NCBI GenBank assembly: GCA_033032865.1
Contig: JAWHQI010000040.1
Coordinates: 10,709,001 to 10,773,000 of the forward strand
Reading direction: 5' to 3'
Length of the DNA: 64,000 nt
Source: Dactylorhiza incarnata
Taxonomy: Eukaryota > Streptophyta > Magnoliopsida > Asparagales > Orchidaceae
Part shown: positions 10,143 to 21,203 of the stretch, in pieces
How positions within the stretch are numbered: position 1 is the first letter of the stretch
Layout of the letters: each line of letters begins with the position of its first letter
Notes under the pieces: model-generated
Seen by the model: the letters and a program-made list of their open reading frames with translations, nothing else
Told to the model about the DNA's origin: nothing
Databases searched by the model: none
Position numbers and translations under genes: made by a program

Positions 10143-10745
10143 CCTCTCCGCGAGATCAACCTGACCCACCGGCTAGTGAGAGCCCGGCGGCGGGATCGTC
10201 TGGGGCAATCCAACATACATGAAAGAACCTGTCAACCTCGCTAGCCTCTCCGCGAGATCAACCTGACCCACCGGATAGTGAGATCCTGGCGGCGGGATCG
10301 TCCGGGGCAATCCAGCATACATGAAAGAACCTGTCAACCTAGCCAGCCTCTCCGCGAGATCAACCTGACCCACCGGCTAGTGAGAGCCCGGCGGCGGGAT
10401 CGTCCGGGGCAATCCAGCATACATGAAAGAACATGTCAACCTTGCCAGCCTCTCCGCGAGATCAACCTGACCCACCAGCTAGTGAGAGCCCGGCGGCGGG
10501 ATCGTCCGGGGAAATCCAGCATACATGAAAGAACCTGTCAACCTCACCAGCCTCTCCGCGAGATCAACCTAACCCACCGGCTAGTGAGAGCCCGGCGGCG
10601 GGATCGTCCGGGGCAATCCAGCATACATGAAAGAACCTGTCAACCTCGCCAGCCTCTCCGCGAGATCAACCTGACCCACCGGCTAGTGAGAGCCCGGCAG
10701 CGGGATCGTCCGGGGCAATCCAGCATACATGAAAGAACCTGTCAC
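10143..10745. repeat. Six 102-bp tandem units in the Gypsy-1 3' region
   Basis: CCTCTCCGCGAGATCAACCT recurs at 10143, 10245, 10347, 10449, 10551 and 10653, a regular 102-base period. In the sense direction each unit includes CCGGGCTCTCACTAGCCGG, which is also the core of the ~78-bp tandem repeat in Gypsy-2 (29070-29990). Open frames across this block are by-products of the repeat. Confidence 0.92.
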
Positions 10746-10813
10746 CTGGGACCTATAGTCGAAGAAACATCACATGAGAAATAATATATTAGAATGGGTA
10801 TAGAAAAGGAACT

Positions 10814-12231
10814 TTATGGATAAAAACGTTTCAAGTCATCCCCACTTCTGGCCCGACCGAGGGGTACCCCTTCCACATCCCAGAGGTGGTACCCTCCTGA
10901 CTTTAGCACTTCACTTACAATATATGGGCCCTCCCAGTTGGGATTGAGCTTACCTACTGTGGCCCCCCTTCCGGCCGCATCAACCTTCTTTAGTACCAAG
11001 TCCCCCTTCTGGAAATGTTTTACTCGGATATATTTATCAAAGTACTTGGCCATCCGCCTTTTCACTTCCTCCTGCCTAACGGTGGCCAGGTCTCGGAGTT
11101 CCTCCACTAGGTCCAAAAACAATCTTTGGCCTTCTTCGTTGTTCGCTCTCCATTCTTCACCTCCTTCCCCTGCGACGGCCACTCTAGGTGTCTTGACTTC
11201 AAACTCGACCGGGAGGACAGCCTCGGATCCGTGGGATAGCCTGAAGGGGGTCTCTCCGGTGGCTGTGTTTTGGGTGGTCCTCAGTGCCCAGAGGACCAAG
11301 GGAAGTTGCTCCACCCAACTCCCTCTAAGGTTCTCGATCTTCTTCTTAAGAAGGTTTACTATAATTTTGTTCGCCGCCTCCACTTGCCCATTGCTCCTTG
11401 GGTGGTGGACCGATGCGAACCTGAGATCTATGCCGAGCTGAGCACAAAAGCTAACAAACTCGTCACTGGCGAACTGCGGCCCGTTATCTGTGACAACGGC
11501 TAGAGGAAGCCAGTGCCTGCAAATAATCTCACCCCAAACGAAATTCTTTACCACTTGGGAGGTTACCTTAGCGAGGGCCTTCGCTTCGATCCACTTAGAG
11601 AAATAATCCACCATCACCAGCAGGAACTTTCTCTGGCCGCTCGCTTGAGGGAAAGGTCCCACCAAATCCAAACCCCATATCGCAAAGGGCCAGGGGGCTG
11701 TGATCGTCCAGAGCCTCTGAGTGGGCAGGAGCTGGAGGGGGCGTAGAGTTGGCACTTGGAGCACCTCCTGGAGAACTCGGCCGCATCCTTGCTGAGGGTG
11801 GGCCAAAAGTAGCCTTGCCTCAGAACTCTTCCTTCCAGGGTCCTGCTTCCTGAGTGGCTGCCACACTCTCCTGAATGGATCTCTTCCAGGACCCTCGGGG
11901 CTTCCTCCTCCGAGACACAATGGGCCAGGAGCCCCGAGAGGGTCTTTCTATACAGCACCCCTGCATGCAAGGAGTAGTAAGCTGATTTATACCTGAGTCG
12001 CCGCTTGTCGGCCTCACCTTCGGGGAACTTCCCTGTTGTTAAGTAGGTGATGAAGGGATCCATCCACGACACCCGCTGGTCCACCTCCATCATCTCCCCC
12101 TCCTCGATGGAGGGTCGAAAGAGCTCCGACACCGTTCCCCCTGCCTGGGGACCGAACTTGGCTAGGAGGTCCGCCTGGGTGCTTTCTCCTCTTGGGATGT
12201 GTTTGATGGAGAAGGTGCGAAACTGTCCCAC
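10814..12231 (-). pseudogene. Gypsy-1 integrase (with end of RNase H), frameshifted
   Basis: Read on the minus strand from 12231, the end of the RNase H region (HIPRGESTQADLLAKF) leads into a zinc-binding HHCC region (HSGECGSHSG ... CSKCQ), and the frame then shifts near 11800-11620. The catalytic core follows: first Asp in WGLDLVGPFP, second Asp in VVTDNGPQFASDEF, Glu in SNGQVEAANK. The C-terminal domain ends WEGPYIVSEVLKSGGYHL and the frame stops after GDDLKRFYP at 10814. There is no chromodomain, consistent with the Tat lineage. The core residues are intact, but the frameshift splits the zinc finger from the core. Confidence 0.88.
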
Positions 12232-12776
12232 TAGCCCTTTAACCTTCTCCAGGTACCGTTGGAGAGTCGGTTCTTAGACTTCAAATTCCCCCCTGATCTG
12301 GCACGCCACCACCATGGAGTCCGTCGAGACCTCCACGTCCTGCACCCCTAATTCTTATGCCAAGCGGAGGCCTCCTATCACGGCCTCGTACTCGGCTTGG
12401 TTATTGGAAAGGGGGAAGTGGATGTTTATCGCTTGCTCTATCTCGGTTTCTTGGGGACTTACCAACACCACTCCTCCTCCGAAAGAATGCTTTCCTGACG
12501 CACCATCGACCAGCATCTTCCAAGCCATCGGATGGGGTACTTCAGATTCATCTAACTCGGTCATGTAGTCGGCCATGAAATCCGCCACTGCCTGTGCTTT
12601 TACTGATATCCTGGGCACGTAGGAGATATTGAACTCACTCAATTCTACCGCCCACTTTGCCAACCTCCCGGAGTGCTCCACCCCTTCCATGATGCAACGA
12701 AGGGGGTGATCAGTCACCACTTTGATTGAGTGTGCCTGAAAGTAGGGTCTGAGCCACCTAGCTGACGCTATCAAGG
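12232..12776 (-). pseudogene. Gypsy-1 RNase H region, distal part
   Basis: On the minus strand the sequence continues RT after the solo-LTR insertion with IASARWLRPYFQAH and then RNase H: the active-site Asp in MLVDGASG, the Glu in NNQAEYEAVIGGLRLA, and a further Asp in VEVSTDSMVVACQ. Two in-frame stops follow (after GLRLA near 12354 and near 12273), so the enzyme could not be made. Its upstream half lies beyond the inserted LTR. Confidence 0.82.
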
Positions 12777-14294
12777 TGAAAGTATCTAGTTGCGGCCTAA
12801 ATCAACTAGAGGGGGGTGAATAGGTGGATTCTATGTCTTTATGCGGAATTAAAAATTTAACACAGAAAAACAAACAATCAAACACAGCACAGACACAAGG
12901 ATTTTATAGAGGTTCCCCGATGTGGGTAGTCCTCTTTCCCGCCTCGCCTATCTAGCACTTCGAGGCTAGACTCGGCTACTTCACCAATCTCAGATTATAA
13001 CTAATCTTACACCTCGGAGTCAAAACTCCTACAACTCGTAGTATACCACTCCTACAACTCGGAGTATAACAACTCCTACACCTCGGAGTAAACAACTCCT
13101 ACAAATAATCTCGGAGTGAAAACTCCTACAAAAGAAAAGATATTGAAACAAAATACTTCTTCTTAACCTCTAAAGAGATTAACTTCAGATCTTGAATACT
13201 GAGTTTTCTTCTCAACCTTGAAAGAAAGCTTGGCACTTGAAAGATGTGGAAGAGAGAAGACTTGGCTAACCAGATCTGAATAGGCCCTTTGACTTACTTG
13301 AAAGAATCTTGAATAATGAGAGCAGCAATAAGATCAAAGCCCTTCTTCTGAGAAATCTCTAACAACAATAGAGAAAGGATCTTTGAGCAGCAAATGTTAG
13401 GTCTAAGAATTCTTGTTCAGCAAAAGAGAAAGGAGATCGACTTTTAGCTTTATCTTTTCTGAACTGTCGGCTGAAGAGAGATTTTTAGATCGATTTTTTA
13501 AGATTGATGCCCTTGCCCTAAAATAAGGATTTATTTATAGGGAGGACTTCAACGGCTCGTGCGACAATGAAGGGAGAGGCGACACGTGTACTGTTCATGG
13601 TGGCTAACCCTAATTTTCGAAAACAAAACGAAGATTTGAAATCCATTTGTCCGTCATTCGTCGAGACTTCACGTGAACATCCGACGAATTGACTTGGCCA
13701 CAGGGAAACACTGAACAACCCGTGAAAAACACTTTCTGTTACCATTCGTCGGGATTCGTCGGGAGTTCAGGAGAACATCCGACGAATTGACTTAGCTGCA
13801 GAATTTTCTTCACAACCCAGCCAAAATGACCTATGTCAGCATTCGTCAAGATTCGTCGGAATGACCCGAGTCATCTCGACGAATGGACTTAGCTGCAGAT
13901 TTTTCTTCTAAACCAAGACAAAGGTCTTCTGTCTGGATTCGTCGGGATTCGTCGGAATGACCTGAGTCATCTCGACGAATTGACTCAGCAGAATTTTTCT
14001 TTTCTTCTGAAAACCTGCTCCACTCCTCAACCTTGAAAGCCTTCAGTTATGAGTATATGAAGTGCACCCCAAAAGAGAGATTACACATGGACCAACACTT
14101 TGTTCTATACAATGAGGGATTACATTGTCTAGAACTGTGTTTGGTGATCCATTGCAACCTGACTTTGGTGTGTACTTAGCATTAAGACCTGTCATAACAC
14201 ATCTAAACAGAAATCATCAAATACATACTCAATTCATTTTAGTTCACTAGGGGACATCTTCAAATCTAGGTGATTGTGGACACAATACCCAACA
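12777..14294 (-). mobile_element. Copia-type solo LTR inserted in Gypsy-1 pol
   Basis: A 1518-bp insert bounded by TGAAAGTATC and CCCAACA on the plus strand and by the 5-bp duplication CAAGG (12772-12776 and 14295-14299). On the minus strand it starts TGTTGGGTATTGTGTCC and ends just after a CCCCCTCTAG-type stretch, which is typical of copia LTRs near their 3' end. It has no internal domain, so it is a solo LTR left by LTR-LTR recombination. It splits the RT-RNase H reading frame after LEKLAFAL. Confidence 0.88.
13655..13990. repeat. ATTCGTCG inverted-repeat array in the solo LTR
   Basis: Four related units of about 90 bases (near 13658, 13744, 13836 and 13936) carry ATTCGTCG-type motifs facing CGACGAAT-type motifs about 30-40 bases away. 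Each unit can form a short CpG-rich stem. Confidence 0.75.
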
Positions 14295-15168
14295 CAAGGC
14301 AAACGCTAACTTTTCGAGAATAGGATATCTGAGTTTGGCCTTCCTGAGTACCCTGCTTACGTAGTAGATGGGGAGTTGTTTCTTCCCCTCCTCTCTAACC
14401 AACACTGAGCTAACCGCTTCTGGCCCTACCCCCAAGTACAGGTATAAATCTTCTCCTTGCCTCGGCCCTTGTAATAGTGGGGCCTGGGTTAATTGTTCTT
14501 TTAGCGCTTGAAAAGCCCTTTCGCACTCGGGGGTCCATTCGAATTTTTGATTACCCCTTAATATCTTGAAGAAGGAAGAACTTTTTTCCCCTGCCTTGGA
14601 AAGGAACCTGCTCAGCCCAGCTAACTTCCCTGCCAGACGCTGGACCTCTTTCGCACTCCGCGGAGATCTCAACTCTAGGATCGCCCTTACCTTGTCTGGG
14701 TTAGGCTCCACCCCAAGAGGGGTGAGCAAATGACCCAAGAACTTCCCTCGACTGGCCCCGAAGACACACTTAAAGGGGTTAAGCCTCATCTTAAACTTTC
14801 TCAAAGTCTCAAAAGTTTCTTCGAGGTCACTGAGATGGGACTCGAGATTTTGACTCTTGATCATTAGGTCATCCACATAGACCTCCAAGTTCCTCCCTTT
14901 CTGCTCGCGAAACACCCTATCCATCATACGCTGATAGGTGGCCCCTGCGTTCTTCAAACCAAACGGCATAATTTTGTAACAATAACACCCATCCCCGGTG
15001 ATGAAGGACACATCTTTAATGTCGGGAGGGTGCATGCGGATCTGGTGATAACCTGAAAAAGCATCTAAAAAAGACATCACAGAAAAATCGACGGCTGAAT
15101 CAACCAGCGCGTCGATTCTAGGCAAGGGATAACAGTCCTTGGGGCATGATTTATCAACCGCACCAAAA
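14295..15168 (-). pseudogene. Gypsy-1 reverse transcriptase, N-terminus deleted
   Basis: The minus-strand frame begins directly at the 5' LTR edge with DKSCPKDCYPLPRIDALVDS, so gag, protease and roughly the first part of RT are missing. Visible RT motifs are SFLDAFSGYHQIRM, PFGLKNAGATYQRMM, the catalytic YVDD in LEVYVDDLMIKS, and FLGHLLTPLGVEPNPDKV. The connection and RNase H start (WTPECERAFQALKEQL, PIYYVSRVL, LEKLAFAL) follow until the solo LTR cuts the frame at 14294. The open frame is 292 residues from the Met at 15125. Confidence 0.9.
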
Positions 15169-15842
15169 TGTTGAAACCGATTTCTCAGTTTCTGTGGAGT
15201 TCGGGGCCCCCAACGAGTTGGGGGCGACTGGCACTTACTAATCTCACGAGAGAACAGACCAGACCCTCGGAGTTGGACACTGATCCTTAGGCTCAGCTAG
15301 GAGGACCCACCACACACCCGGAAGATCTTTAGAGCGCTTCCCCTCCCAAGCCAAGAGTTGAAGCCTGGGCACCTTGGACAGCTCAAGGATGGCCTGAGGA
15401 GAGAGAAGCTCAAAAGAGAAGTCCTCTCCAAAGGTGCCCTTTGGATCCTATTTATAGATTTTCTGATCTGGCCTGCAAATAGCAGGAATCTGCCTCTCGA
15501 TTTTACTATACGCACCCCAACTTGGTCTGCTAACAGCCAAACTCCGCTGTCCGGGGTGGCTATTGGCAGACCCTCAGGGGCAAAGAGGTAATTCTAGCTT
15601 CCATCACCATGGAAGAGGGGTCTGCGAGGACTGCTCGCCCTCCTGGTCTCGCCAAAGTGTATGTGCGAGCCCCTACTGTCTCTGCGACCTCGAGGGTCTA
15701 GTTGAACCTTAGGAATGACGCCATCCTGCCGAGCGCGGAGAAAGCGAGACCAAGCCACTGATCTCGCCTCACCCCGGCTGCCGAGAACTATTGGTGTTCT
15801 GCGAGATCCTTGGGAGGAGCCAGGCGAACCCCGGGTTGTACA
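15169..15842 (-). repeat. Gypsy-1 5' LTR
   Basis: Direct repeat of the left LTR, TGTTGAAACCG to GGGTTGTACA on the plus strand, followed by the CGGTT duplication. A TATA motif is on the minus strand at 15449-15456. The sense sequence immediately inside it, TTTTGGTGCGGTTGA, is a likely primer-binding site: Gypsy-2 has TTATGGTGCGGTGAG at the same place. I cannot assign the tRNA. Confidence 0.92.
15207..15224 (-). other. U5 hairpin, Gypsy-1 5' LTR
   Basis: The same seven-base stem as at 5268-5285 (CCCCCAA with TTGGGGG). The loop is CTCG in the sense strand, so a loop base changed while the stem stayed intact. Confidence 0.8.
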
Positions 15843-15847
15843 CGGTT
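15843..15847. other. Target-site duplication of Gypsy-1, right
   Basis: CGGTT, matching 5225-5229. Confidence 0.92.
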
Positions 15848-16088
15848 AGTAAAATACTTGATGATGTATTTGGTAAGAATAGAAAGAGGGATGAGATGAC
15901 ATGAGTTACCAACAATAACGTAGTATGTTAAGCTTCTGGGTTTGGACCTAGATAATGATCAAGTGATGATGAGTGGAGGGGTAGTTAGTCAACAAATAAG
16001 GGACAACGTTGAGGTTCAATTGAAGATCAACGTTCTCCTAATTAACTATAATCCACCTTAGGGCTATAAAGCAATCAGAGAAAGAGTG

Positions 16089-19000
16089 TGTAATATCCCT
16101 AGACCTACTAGACCCCTAGGATGACTTTTGTCATGACTAGAGACATGACATATACTTTAAGTCAACCTAAGTGGCCTTCGAAACCAAGTAGTTAGGCAAA
16201 ATGCTACTTGGGGTGCTAATAGCAATTTTAAACATTAACCTATGGATTAGCCTAAGTGGCTCCAAAATGACAAATTTACCCCACCATCACTCCCCTAAAC
16301 CCTTGGGGAGTCCTTTGATCCACTTAGGACCCAATGGGGTCAACTTAATTGGTCAAATTGACCAAAGTCAACCATATCCCTAAATGAGTCAAACCCCTCT
16401 ATTTAAGGGCAATCAGCCCTCAAATGGACAAATTGACCCCACCATTACTCACCTAAATCTTCAGGGAGTCCCTTGGGACACTTAGGACGCAATGGGGTCA
16501 ACTTAATTGGTCAAATTAACCAAAGTCAACCCTAGCCCAAAATGAGTCAAACCCCTCTAATTAAGGGCAATCAATTCTCAAATGGCCAATTTCACCCCAC
16601 CATTACTCACCTAAACCCTTAGGGAGTCCCTTGGGCCACTTAGGACCTAATGGGGTTAAATTGATTGGTCAAATTCACCAAAGTCAACCATACCCTAAAA
16701 TTGATCAAATCTCCTTACATTGGAGACCCATAACCATCTAATGACCCAATTGACCTCGCCCAACTCTTCCTAATCCCCTAGGGAGCTCAAGGGTCACTAA
16801 TAATCCAATGATTCAAGTAAAATCTAGGGTTTGGGTAAAAATCACCATTTGACTCATTTAGCCCAATTTGACCTAAATAGGTCAAAAGTGCCCAAAGAGG
16901 GTTCACCAAGCCATGATTTACCCCAAAGGGAGCTTATGGGTTCCATGACCACCATCTGGGGTTAGCCAACTCATCAATTTGACCAAGTCAACTCAAAAGT
17001 AAAGACTTGGTAAAATTGGCCTAAAATGGGTTTAAATGAAATTAGACCCAATCCCCATAGGCTAAGGCCTCAATTTGAGGCCCATTCTGCAGCCCATGGG
17101 CAGAATGACCCCTAACACCCCCAAGGACATGCATACAATGGCATGCAAGGGGCTAAATTGGGGATTTTCCCCCGATTTGGAATAATCCAAGGAGGGATTC
17201 ATGGGATGAAGGTCACATGGCCCTCAATCCACCTACCAAAGCTCATTCCTGAGCTTCTATGAAGATCCCCCATCAATTCCCTCAGAATTGAGGCCACATG
17301 GCAGATGGGTGAGGCTCCCCAAGCTTGGCCAAAAATTGGCTTTAATGGCATTCCAGCCTTAAGCCTTCTCCATTGCCACCTGAGACCCCCATCATCTTCA
17401 GAGAGTGGAGAGGAGTGGAAGCCCCCGTCTAATTGAAGAAAACAAGCCTTGTTCAGAAGAATTGCCATGGATTCAAGGAGAGGAACGGTCGTGGCTCCCA
17501 AGCACGTTACACACTCCCAAAGCTCAAATCATGTAGGCATCCCTCCTCTCCTCCCCTTGTGCTAGATATCTGACTTTTCTTTTTTGGGTTTCGTGGAGAA
17601 ATGACAAATTCGCCATTTTCAATTTCGAGCTCTTTAGCTTAATCAAATCCCCCCCCCCCCATTTTGCATATAGACAACCTATGGTTGCCATTCCTCCGGC
17701 AATCGACGATCAACCCCCGGCCAGAGGTGGTGGCGTCGGTCGTTTGGCCAGAGATGGTCTCAAGTGGCCGGGGTTGAGCTCCAAAGAAGCTCAAGGAAGG
17801 ATATATCAGGGCCCTTGGCTCAAGGAGGAAGAAAGCCCTCAGCCATCCGATCTGGGCTAGTTTGATTGTTGCAGACCACAAATATATTTTAGTGTTATAT
17901 TAAAGATTTTCTGCCTGAACATTAAATAATTTTAGAAAAATATAGATGCAAAATCAGAAAAAGTTCCTAGCATGAAAGATGAAGCCCTAGGTCTCTACTA
18001 ATTTTAGAAATTAAGTTCACTCAATTTGGATCACTGTAGCTCCCTCGGCACCAATTTTGGTGGGCTATGTACATAGAGTGCCCTAGGCACCAAATAATTA
18101 ATTTAGGGAGTTATACAACTCCAAATAGTCTGAAATTTTGGACATGCATGAGTCATGCTCAAATTCACCCCCTGCCCAAAATGGGAATTTTTGGAAAAAT
18201 GTTTCCTATAGTTTTTGTAGTAATTTAATAATTCATGCATGATTAAATTAAGTGGGTATATGAACCCTAAAGACCCCAATTTTTTTGTGGGGATCTTATT
18301 AAGTCATGATATGCCTCTGGTAAGAATTCTATGCAATTTGGGCATGTGCATGTTTGGGAAATACCCCATGCATGTAAGAGTAGGGTATAGGAGAATGGTG
18401 TGCATTTAGCACCAAAGTAGTATTTGGTGAATTTCTCCCAAATGACTTCCTACATGGCAGTGAGATTTTGACCATGCATGTAACATGAGGAAATGTATCA
18501 CCATTGGAGAGGTTGGAATTTTTGGACTTTCAATATCAAGGTATTTTAATATCACTTTATATGTCACATTTTAGAGTATGTAAATTATTAGTGACCAAAT
18601 CATCTAGGAAAAATACACAACTCTGTCCTAAGCATTGTAAGGACATAAAACACCCCTGGAATTTAATTGGGGTTTTTTAGCACCATTTACTTTACTAAAT
18701 TAATTTGTTAGGATTTTACACCATGTGAATTAATGATATTATCATGGCTGAAATATTCTGGAAAATTCCAAAATTTTGACCATACCTATGATATAGTGTT
18801 ATCTGTCAGTGTGAAATTATTTGGAATTTTTAGAGCAGTATTTTTCACAGTTCATGTACAATTGTTGAATAATCACTATTATGAGGTTTTGGCTAATTAG
18901 GGTAATAATATTTCTAGAAAATGATAAAACTTTATAGGAGTTCATTTTCGATCATTATTAAGCCCTCGGTATTTTCTTGTAAGTTTTAGTTGATTTAAAC

Positions 19001-19959
19001 TTGGTGAACTCCTTAAAATAAGTTTTTGACAATATTTAGTAAAATTTGTTTAAGTGATCATATCTGTTTGGAAAATGATAAAAATTAGTAGAATTCATTT
19101 TGGATCATTATTAAGCCCTTGGAATTTTCTAGCAATTTTTTTTTGTAATTAATACAGTGATCCTTTGCAAATGTTGTTTATGCCCAATTTTTGTATTAAA
19201 TTATTATTGGTAGAAAATAAAATAGAAAATTTACAAATTCTGGAAATGTGCATTTTCTAACTTAGGTGAACCTCTGAAAAAAATTTGTAGTAAAGACAAC
19301 TATCAGAAAACCATACCTCATGTTGAAATTGGAAGTCAACAAATAATTATGGAAGGTTAAATAATTACGTCCTTAATGAAAAATGCACAATATTGATCAT
19401 GAAAACATTAATTGGCATGTAGAGATTTAGGAATAAATTTGAAGTCTTTTGAACATGATACTCATATACACCTCATAAGGGCCTTAGATTACAATCATAA
19501 TCAAGTTGGTCTGCGTATAGCAAATATGTGCATTAAGTGAGTTGGACACCCTTTAGTCATCATACACAACTCCAATAAGCTTAAAACTGTCATGTACCAC
19601 ATAAGATGTTGGGTAGGTCAGTTCATTTTAGAACGTCCCAGATAAGTTTGGTGTGCGGTTAGAGAAATGCTTAAGTTGAATTTATTAAGTCTAGAAAGAG
19701 GCGTGAGACGATATGAACCACGAGTAATAATATGGTATGTTAACCTTCTGGATTAGCCCTAGATCGTGACCAAGTGGAAATGAGCTGAGAAGAAGTCAGT
19801 CAACAAATATCAGGTAGTGTTGAGGTTCATTGAAAATCAACACTCCCCTAAATAACTATAATTCATCTTATGGCTCTAAAGCAATGAGAGAGTTTGTGGG
19901 AGGTATTGGTAGCCAATAATAATATTAAATATCTTGAGAAAGGGAGGTTTGGGATGTCA
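16089..19959. mobile_element. Long LTR-like repeat, copy B
   Basis: A 3.87-kb copy that starts TGTAATATCCC right at the end of copy A and probably ends GGGATGTCA at 19959. The ends are imperfect inverted repeats of each other, as in Tekay/Del-type LTRs. It matches copy A throughout with clear divergence. A run of 12 C lies at 17649-17660. No internal domain separates A and B and no coding frame is credible. Orientation, lineage and exact right end are inferences. Confidence 0.6.
16282..16740. repeat. Three ~158-bp tandem units in copy B
   Basis: CCACCATCACTCCC, CCACCATTACTCACC and a further CCACCATTACTCACC are spaced about 157-158 bases. Each unit contains AATGGGGTCAACTTAATTGG-like and TTGACCAAAGTCAACC-like segments. 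The array corresponds to 1880-2330. Confidence 0.8.
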
Positions 19960-20839
19960 CCCCATCATACCTCCTAGTACCGTTACGTGTAAGACCCCCC
20001 CCCCCTCCCAGAACACAAGACACGGCCGAGGGGAGTCCTATGCCCAGGACAGCCGCCTTGCGGAAGTGTCAGCACACGGGCTAGCCCCCTCCACAAGACG
20101 CCTACTATGCCGGCTATTCTCATATATCATCATGCCAACCCATCAATAATAGAAAAACACTGGAAACCATTGATTCGAAACTAAGTAATAATGTCCATAC
20201 AATACAAAGTGACAGGAAGCTATACAAGCTCCAGCTAATCACCAAAGTATAAACATGCCCTAAGGCTACATTCTAACCACTCGCTCACGTCTGCCGCTGA
20301 CGGTAGCCAAGGTATCGTCGTCACCAGCCCCATCACCTTGGCCTGGCTGTCCTCCTGTGTCGAACGCTGCTGCTCCACCTAAGTGTGCTCCTAAAAATGG
20401 GGGTGTAACAATCGTTAGTCATAAAGACTAAGTGGCTTCACATCCTCTCCCCTGGCGACTCCAAGGCACCGGGCAGAAGGGAATGAAGAGTAGCTGAAAG
20501 AGAGTCAGTAGTAGCAAAAACAGGTGACCGGGAAAGAAATAATCTCAGCAGTGTATCAATGTATAAGAACTCTAACTAACAAGTAATATGTCAATGACAG
20601 AGTATAAGCAAGTAATATGACAGTACAGAAATAAGCAGTTTCAACGTACCTTAACTTATATGAATGTTTGTACAACCCTGTATTCGCCGAGTGGGCCCCC
20701 GGGACCCAAGGGGTCTTTAGGACTTTATTTTAGCATGATCCCAAGCAGGGAGAGAGGGGGTGAGCGGTGGAGGTGGAGGCCTCCCACTCGCTCAGCCCGT
20801 GCGGGTGGTGAGCCAGAGATGGGCGACCTCCCGGCCTCT

Positions 20840-21023
20840 CCCCCGCCCCAATAGGGGGGCGAGCCGAGGCAGCCGGCCTCCCGGGCTCACCCCCCCCCCC
20901 CCCCCCCCCCCGCCCCCAGCAGAAGTGGGGGGCGAGACCAAGGCGGGCGGCCTTGCGGTCTCGCCCCCGCCCCATCAGGGGGGCAAGCCGAGGCAGCCGA
21001 CCTCGCGTGCTTGCCCCACCCCC

Positions 21024-21058
<35 letters not shown>

Positions 21059-21203
21059 CCCCCAGCAGAAGTGGGGGGCGCGACTAAGGAGGGCGGCCTT
21101 GCGGTCTCGCCCCCGCCCCAACAGGGGGGCGAGCCGAGGCAGCCGGCCTCGCGGGCTCGCCCCCCCCCCCCCCAGCAGAAGTGGAGGGCGAGACCAAGGT
21201 GGG
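20840..21203. repeat. Palindrome and C-run array, Gypsy-2 5' LTR, left part
   Basis: Units alternate two palindromes. The first has arms GGCGAGACCAAGGC and GCCTTGCGGTCTCGCC, the second GGGCGAGCCGAGGC and GCCTCGCGTGCTCGCCC. Between them are CCCCCGCCCCAGCAGGGGGG and long C-runs (20890-20911, 21018-21056, 21159-21173). Proline-rich frames read across it are not genes. The array resumes at 26674 after the LARD. Confidence 0.88.

Larger units (their letters stand above)
5230..15842 (-). mobile_element. Gypsy-1: Tat/Retand-type Ty3/gypsy element, defective, with antisense genes
   Basis: A 10.6-kb LTR retrotransposon transcribed from the minus strand, bounded by LTRs of about 675 bp and a perfect CGGTT duplication. 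In sense order it has: 5' LTR (15842-15169), a partial RT, RNase H (interrupted by a solo LTR), integrase, two tandem-repeat blocks, two genes on the opposite strand, polypurine tract, and 3' LTR (5905-5230). Gag, protease and the RT N-terminus are missing. Integrase without chromodomain, the 3' tandem repeats and an antisense gene before the 3' LTR are known traits of the Tat lineage. The two LTRs differ at roughly 20 positions by eye. Confidence 0.9.
1699..16088. mobile_element. Long LTR-like repeat, copy A, split by Gypsy-1
   Basis: The repeat runs 1699-5229 and resumes at 15843 after Gypsy-1, ending where copy B starts (16089). Without the insert it is about 3.8 kb. It starts TGTAACAACCCC and matches copy B along its length: the ~155-bp GGTCAA-rich repeats, an AT-rich middle, and the shared end near AGTATGTTAAGCTTCTGG. 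It has no ORF that looks real. The termini resemble Tekay/Del-type gypsy LTRs, but that lineage call is an inference because no coding domain is attached. Nothing else was recognised in 2500-5200. Confidence 0.6.

Noticed and set aside
10143..10745. CRISPR-like regular repeats of 102 bp
   Set aside because: Whole units repeat with no unique spacers, they lie inside a plant retrotransposon, and a homologous block exists in Gypsy-2. They are tandem repeats.
10278..10784. 168-codon plus-strand frame
   Set aside because: It repeats the same 34 residues each 102-bp unit, and no homologue comes to mind. It is a repeat artefact.
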